DNA from: an uncultured Bacteroidota bacterium
GTDB lineage: Bacteria > Bacteroidota > Bacteroidia > UKL13-3
DNA: 64,000 nt
Direction of reading: 5' to 3'
NCBI GenBank assembly: GCA_903910445.1
Contig: CAIVZR010000002.1
Location: 1-64,000, forward strand
A program made the position numbers and the translations under genes. This document shows, in pieces, positions 63,519-64,000 of this stretch. Positions within the stretch are counted from its first letter, which is position 1, and each line of letters opens with the position of its first letter. Below the pieces are notes generated by a model, which saw nothing but the letters and a program-made list of their open reading frames with translations, made no database searches and was not told the origin of the DNA.

Positions 63519-63553
63519 CAAAATAATAAAATTTAATGTACGTTGCGCGCAAA
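63519..63553 (-). promoter_or_regulatory. Candidate promoter of the glycan locus
   Basis: On the minus strand, TTTG (63550-63553) and TTATTTTG (63519-63526) are 23 nt apart; the -7 element deviates from TAnnTTTG in one base. The -33 element overlaps the TTGCGCGCAA palindrome, so a bound regulator would block or affect this promoter. Confidence 0.45.
63543..63552. promoter_or_regulatory. TTGCGCGCAA palindrome, possible operator
   Basis: A perfect 10-bp GC-cored palindrome in the otherwise very AT-rich space between the divergent glycosidase and sugar-transporter genes. Its place at the -33 element fits a sugar-responsive repressor site (LacI-like sites are palindromes of this kind), but no regulator gene lies in the window and no second copy was found. 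Confidence 0.45.
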
Positions 63554-63616
63554 ACTTTTTTAAATAATTCTCAAAAAGTTTCATTTTTCTAAAAAATATT
63601 AAAAAAAAATACATCC

Positions 63617-64000
63617 ATGCAAGAGAAAATTAATAGCTCAAAAAATGCGTCACAACCCACTAATTACAAGGCTTTAAGCATGCTTGTTACGGTGTTCTTT
63701 TTTTGGGGATTCGTAGCGGCAAGTAATGACATTCTAATTCCCGTTTTTAGAAATGCATTTAATTTGTCTCAAGGTGAAAGTCAATTAGTGTCGTTGGCCT
63801 TTTATATTGCTTATACAATTGGCTCACTTATTTATATGGGAATCTCTCTTTTATTGAAAGAAGATATCGTTAATAAAATAGGATATAAAAATGGTTTAGC
63901 TCTTGGTTTGGGAATCTCCGCCTTAGGAACTTTATTGTTTTATCCTGCAGCAAATACGGGTTCATTTCCATTAATGCTATCTGGACTTTTCATTGTTGCC
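63617..64000 (+). CDS. MFS sugar transporter, FucP/GluP-like, N-terminal part (runs off right edge)
   Basis: 128 residues are visible from ATG 63617 and the frame stays open to the window end. It begins with a short polar segment, then four membrane helices (ALSMLVTVFFFWGFVAASND, SLAFYIAYTIGSLIYMG and later segments). FFFWGFVAASNDILIP followed by F.L...ESQLV is characteristic of the glucose/galactose and fucose permease branch of MFS (GluP/FucP). It imports the monosaccharides released by the divergent glycan-degrading genes. The stop lies outside the window. Confidence 0.88.
   Translation, partial: MQEKINSSKNASQPTNYKALSMLVTVFFFWGFVAASNDILIPVFRNAFNLSQGESQLVSLAFYIAYTIGSLIYMGISLLLKEDIVNKIGYKNGLALGLGISALGTLLFYPAANTGSFPLMLSGLFIVA

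Noticed and set aside
1-64000. tRNA, rRNA, transposase or phage genes
   Set aside because: I scanned for characteristic segments and found none that I could support, but I could not run a structure-based tRNA search.

Overview
This AT-rich window comes from a member of the Bacteroidota, probably of the environmental Chitinophagales/Sphingobacteriales type. The signs are type IX secretion (T9SS) sorting domains of both kinds (Por_Secre_tail type A and gliding-associated CHU_C type B), several PKD-domain surface proteins, a PorV/PorQ-family outer-membrane protein, a Bacteroidota-type AMP nucleosidase, DUF4293 and DUF1569 proteins, and promoters of the Bacteroidota form (TTTG, about 18-23 nt, TAnnTTTG). 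Ribosome-binding sites are mostly weak. The window edges cut two genes (1-876 and 63617-64000). I see no tRNA, rRNA, insertion sequence, phage gene or CRISPR array.

Layout. Positions 1-4805 (minus strand) hold a truncated secreted surface protein, an ECF sigma factor coupled to an inner-membrane/beta-barrel fusion protein, and a PKD/CHU_C T9SS protein. Positions 4862-11738 are mainly housekeeping: ung, msrB, rpiB, tatC, dut, a sugar-nucleotide epimerase, a menaquinone pair (hotdog thioesterase and isochorismate synthase), a PhoB-type response regulator and a small RRM protein with a long structured leader. Positions 11974-24118 mix surface and envelope genes: a secreted phospholipase-D-like protein, a polysaccharide deacetylase, two glycosyltransferases, a 2OG-Fe(II) oxygenase, a repeat protein and a sortilin-like propeller protein, with an AMP nucleosidase and ribH. 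Positions 24190-31459 carry a very large protein with a TraB/GumN-like N-terminus that lacks the family's histidines, then pdxA, a DUF1569 gene and dxs.

Positions 31765-41958 are an eleven-gene complex I operon (nuoABCDHIJKLMN) with its own clear promoter. It lacks the NADH-oxidising module genes nuoEFG between nuoD and nuoH. A small gene of unknown function follows nuoN. Positions 42052-50892 carry a DEAD-box helicase, a PorV-like barrel paired with a beta-propeller lipoprotein, gpsA, a fused alpha-ketoacid dehydrogenase E1, asd and recR.

Positions 51677-64000 form a glycan-degradation locus, almost all on the minus strand. It encodes a GH-A-clan glycosidase, two outer-membrane beta-barrels, two lipoproteins with glycan-binding-like folds, a GH3 beta-glucosidase, a GH16 beta-glucanase lipoprotein and a T9SS protein with a duplicated binding-like module. 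A divergent FucP/GluP-type sugar transporter lies at the right edge. The set points to beta-glucan use (laminarin or mixed-linkage glucan), but no SusC/SusD pair is present in the window. This locus and the EFG-less complex I operon are the two parts most worth follow-up.
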